Shown in pieces: positions 59,641-64,000 of a stretch of 64,000 nucleotides of DNA. The DNA lies in assembly GCF_937616625.2 (NCBI RefSeq), contig NC_065571.1:33317879-33381878 (forward strand), read 5' to 3'. The DNA is from Mercurialis annua (Eukaryota; Streptophyta; Magnoliopsida; Malpighiales; Euphorbiaceae). Each line of letters starts with the position of its first letter. Position 1 is the first letter of the stretch. The notes beneath the pieces were generated by a model. The model had not been told where the DNA came from, ran no database searches, and saw only the letters and a program-made list of their open reading frames with translations. Made by a program: the position numbers and the translations under genes.

Positions 59641-61199
59641 AATCAAACGTTTAAAACGTTACGAAACAAATCAAACGTTTCACCTTTTTAGCAATTTAAG
59701 CTAAACATTTACAAGCGTTACGAAACAAATCCAAGCGTTTCACCTTTTAGAGATTTAAACCAAACGTTTACAAATGTTACGAAAATTTAAATGTTTCACC
59801 TTTTTACCGATATCAGCCAAACGTTTACTAACGTTACGAAACAAATGCAAATGTTTCACCTTTTTAGCGATTTAAGCCAAACGTTTACAAACGTGACGAA
59901 ACAAATTTAAACGTTTCACCTTTTTAGCGAATTAAGGCAAACATTTACAAACGTTACGAAACAAATCTAAACCTTTCGCCTTTTTAGCAATTTAAGCCAA
60001 ACGTATACAAACGTTACGAAAAAAATTTAAGCGCTTCACCTTTTTAGCAATTTAAGACAAACGTTTACTAATGTTCCGAAACAAATTCAAGCGTTTCACC
60101 TTTTTAGTAATTGAAGCCAAACATTTACAAACGTGGCGAAACAAATCCAAGCATTTCACCTTTTTAGCAACAAACGTTACGAAACAAATCCAAACGTTTC
60201 ATCTTTTTAGCGATTTAAGACGAACGTATACAAACGTTACGAAACAAAACCAAACATTTCCCCTTTTTAGCAAATTAAGCCAAACGTTTACAAACATTAA
60301 GAAGCAAATCCAAATGTTTCACCTTTTTAAAGATTTAAGCCAAACGTTTACAAACATTACAAATCAAAACCAAACGTTTCACCTTTTTAGAGATTTAAGC
60401 CAAACGTTTACAAAATGTTACGATACAATTCCAAACGTTTCGTCTTTTTAGCAATTTAGGCCAAACCTTTACAAACGTTACGAAACAAATCCAAACGTTT
60501 GCGCTTTTTAGTGATTTAAGCCAAACGTTTTCAAACGTAATGAAACAAAGCTAAACAATTAAAGCGTTACGAAACAAATCCAAACGTTTCACATTTTTAG
60601 CGATTTAAGCCAAACCTTTACAAACGTTACGAACAAAACCAAGCGTTTCACCTTTTTAGCAATTTAAGTTATATGTTAACAAATGCTACGAAACCAATCC
60701 AAGCTTTTCACCATTTTAGCAATTTAAGCTAAACGTTTACAAACGTTATGAAACAAACCCAAACGTTTCATCTTTTTATCGTTTTAAGCCGAACGTTCAC
60801 AAACGTTACGAAACAAAACCAAACATTTCACCTTTTTAGCAAATTAAGCCAAACGTTTACAATTATTACGAAGCAAATCCAAATGTTTCACCTTTTAAGC
60901 GATTTAAGCCAAACGTTTACAAACATTACAAATCAAAACCAAACGTTTCACCTTTTTAGCTATTTAAGCCAAACGTTTACAAACGTTACGAAACAAATTC
61001 AAACGTTGCACCTTTTTAGCGATATAAGCCAAACGATATAAAACAACACGAAACGTTTAAAACGTTACGAAACAAATACAAACATTTCACATTTTTAGCG
61101 ATTTAAGCCACACCCTTTCAAACGTTTAGAAACAAAACCAAACGTTTCACCATTTTAGCAATTTAAGCCAAACGTTTACAAACATTACGAAACAAATCC

Positions 61200-63400
61200 A
61201 AGTGTTTCACCTTTTTAGCAATTTAAGCCAAAGTTTACATACATTACGAAACAAATCCAAGTGTTTCACCTTTTTAGCAATTTAAGCCAAACGTTTAGAA
61301 ACGTTATGAAACAAATCCAAACGTGTCACCTTTTTAGCAATTTAAGCAAAAAGTTTACAAACGTTACGAAACGGATCTAAACGTTTCACCTTTTTAGCGA
61401 TTTAAGCCAAGCTTTTACAAAGGTTATAAAACAAATCTAAATGTTTTACCTTTTTAACAATTTAAGCGAAACTTTTACAAAGGTTAGGAAACAAATCCAA
61501 ATGTGTCAGTCTTTTTAGCAATTTAAGCCAAACGTTTCGAAACAAATCCAAAAGTTTAAAACGTTACGAAAGAAATCCAAACGATTCACCTTTTTAGCGA
61601 TTTAAGAAAACATTTGGATTTAAGAAAACCTTTTTAGCGAGTTAAGAAAACGTTACGAAACAAAATCAAACATTTAAAACGTTACGAAACAAATCAAACG
61701 TTTCACCTTTTTAGCAATTTAAGCTAAACATTTACAAGCGTTACGAAACAAATCCAAGCGTTTCACCTTTTAGAGATTTAAACCAAACGTTTACAAATGT
61801 TTCACCTTTTTAGCAATTTATGCCAAACCTTTCCAAACGTTACGAAACAAATCCAAACGTTTCACCTTTATAGCAATTGAAGCCAAACGTTTAAAAACAA
61901 ACAAAATCCAAACGTTACATCTTTTTAGCGATTTAAGCCAAACCTGTACAAACGTTACAAAACAAATCCAAACGTCTAACCTTTTTAGCGATTTAAGCCA
62001 AATGTTTACAAAGGTTATTAAACAAATCAAAATGTTTCACCTTTTTAGAAAATTAAGCCAAAAGTAAATTAACGTTACGAAACAAATCCAAGTGTTTCAC
62101 CTTTTTGGCAATTTACGCCAAAGTTTACATACATTACGAAACAAATCCAAGTGTTTCACCCTATTAGCAATTTAAGCCATACGTTTAGAAACGTTCCGAA
62201 GCAAATTCAAACGTTTCACCTTTTTAGCGATTTAAGCCAAACGTTTACAAATGTTACGAAACAAATCCAAATGTTTCACCTTTTTAGCGATTTAAGCCAA
62301 ACGTTTACAAAAGTTATGAAACAAATCCAAGCGTTTCACCTTTTTAGCAATTTAAGCCAAACGTTTACAAACGTTACGAAACAAAACCAAATGTTTCACT
62401 TTTTTAGCGATTTAAGCCAAACGTTTACAAGCGTTAGAAAAACAAAACCAAACTTTTAAAACGTTACGAAACAAATCCAAACGTTTACAAACGTTACAAA
62501 ACAACACCAAACATTTCCCCATTTTAGCGATTTAAGCCAAACATATATAAACATTACGAAACAAAACCAAACGTTTATAAACATTTTGAAACTAATCCAA
62601 ACATTTTCCATTTTTATTGATTTAAGTCAAACTTGTACAAACTTTACAAAACAAATCCAAAGGTTTCACCTTTTAGTGATTGAAGCCAAACGTTTACAAA
62701 CTTTACGAAACAAATCCAAACGTTTTAAAACAAATCCAAACGTTCAAAACGTTACGAAACAAACCCAACCATTTCATCTTTTTAGCGATTATAGCCGAAC
62801 GTTTAAAAAGTTACGAAACAAAACCAAACGTTTCACCTTTTAAGCAATTTAAGCCAAACGTTTACAAACGTTACGAAACAAATTTAAACGTTTCACCTCT
62901 TTAGCGATTTAAGCCAAACGTTTAAAAACGTTACGAAACAAATCCAAGCGTTTCAACTTTTTAGCAATTTAAGCCAAACGTTTACAAACATTACGAAACA
63001 AATCCAAGCCTTTCACCTTTTTAGCAATTTAAACCAAACATTTAAAATACTACGAAACAAATTCAACTGTTTCACATTTATAGCAATTTAAGCCAAACGT
63101 TTACAAACGTTACGAAACAAATCTAAACGTTTCACTATTTTAGTGATTTAAGCCAAACGTTTACAAAGGTTACAAAATAAATCCTAACGTTTCACCTTTT
63201 TAGTGATTTAAGCCGAACGTTTGCAAACGTTACGAAACAAAACCAAACGTTTCACCTTTTTTGCAATTTAAGCCAAACGTCTTCAAACGTTGCGGAACAA
63301 CTCCAAACGTTTCACCTTTTAAGCGATTTAAGCCACACGTTTACAAACGTTATGAAACAAATCCAAACGTTTCATCTTTTTATCGATTTAAGCCGAACGT
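61200..63400 (+). repeat. Mosaic copies of the 1.75-kb unit
   Basis: 61300-61800 matches about 59300-59790, including the GGATTTAAGAAAACC string at 61616. About 62760-63350 matches about 56270-56860, including CAACCATTTCATC. These are out-of-order pieces of the same higher-order unit. Confidence 0.8.
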
Positions 63401-64000
63401 TCACAAAAGTTACGAAACAAAACCAAACATTTCACCTTTTTAGCAAATTAAGCCAAACGTTTCCAATGATTACGAAGCAAATCCAAATGTTTCACCTATT
63501 TAGCGATTTAAGCCAAACGTTTACAAACATTTCAAATCAAAACCAAACGTTTCACCTTTTTAGCTATTTAAGCCAAACGTTTACAAACGTTACGAAACAA
63601 ATTCAAACGTTGCTCCTTTTTAGCGATATAAGCCAAACGATACAAAACAACACGAAACGTTTAAAACCTTACGAAACAAATACAAACATTTCACATTTTT
63701 AGCGATTTAAGCCACACCCTTTCAAACGTTTAGAAACAAAACCAAACGTTTCACCTTTTTAGCAATTTAAGCCAAACGTTTACAAACGTTACGAAACAAA
63801 TCCAAGCGTTTCACCTTTTTAGCAATTTAAGGCCAAACGTTTACAACATGTTACGAAACAAATCGAAACGTTTCGCCTTTTTAGCAATTTAGGCCAAACC
63901 TTTACAAACGTTACGAAACAAATCCAAACGTTTGCCCTTTTTAGTGATTTAAGCCAAAGGTTTACAAACGTTATGAAACAAAGCTAAACAATTAAAGCAC

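Larger units (their letters stand above)
54520..64000 (+). repeat. 60-bp satellite array, segment 7 (forward orientation)
   Basis: About 158 forward monomers to the window edge. The first part (to about 55960) is the right half of higher-order copy B. It is followed by the 1.75-kb tandem duplication and a mosaic of pieces of it up to the end. The long repetitive frames here have the 20-residue period of the array and are not genes. Confidence 0.97.

Noticed and set aside
1..64000. Centromere call for the satellite
   Set aside because: Monomer length and sequence alone cannot show this, and no CRM-type element or CENH3 data are available.

Overview
The window is plant repetitive DNA, most likely a heterochromatic satellite block. 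It shows no ordinary host gene and no RNA gene. The plant assignment rests on chromodomain-bearing Ty3/gypsy retrotransposons of the Tekay/Del type, whose primer-binding sites match the 3' end of plant initiator tRNA-Met, and on a Copia-like solo LTR. The species and chromosomal position cannot be read from the sequence. About 34.6 kb (54%) is one tandem satellite and about 29.4 kb (46%) is retrotransposon DNA.

Satellite: the monomer is 60 bp and A+T rich, with AAAC restarting every 10 bp over its first 40 bp. It fills 1-1989, 14997-24274, 27639-35264, 37222-43420 and 54520-64000. Its strand flips at about 15561, and again at both ends of a 430-bp patch (22739-23166). Larger units are superimposed on it: a roughly 3-kb block repeated at an exact 5,865-bp offset, and a tandem duplication of about 1.75 kb at 56270-59640. 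Since 60 is divisible by 3, the array yields many long repetitive open frames that I do not accept as genes.

Retrotransposons, left to right. (1) 1990-14996, + strand: an old Tekay-type element with a 5'-truncated left LTR and a gag-pol broken by stops and frameshifts. A 2,400-bp solo LTR (9463-11862, TSD GAACA) is nested just before its chromodomain. (2) 24275-27638, - strand: one LTR with primer-binding site and leader of a related family; the rest is missing. (3) 35265-37221: a Copia-like solo LTR with TSD GTAAC. (4) 43421-54519, + strand: a structurally complete 11.1-kb Tekay-type element with TSD GTTGA and LTRs about 99% identical by eye, but with two small frame-breaking deletions in gag-pol.

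History: the satellite expanded and rearranged, then elements inserted. The two copies of the 5,865-bp-offset block supply each other's empty insertion sites, so the Copia-like LTR and element 4 inserted after that duplication. Element 1 is older, with about 5% LTR divergence in sampled stretches and stops dominated by C-to-T changes at methylatable sites.
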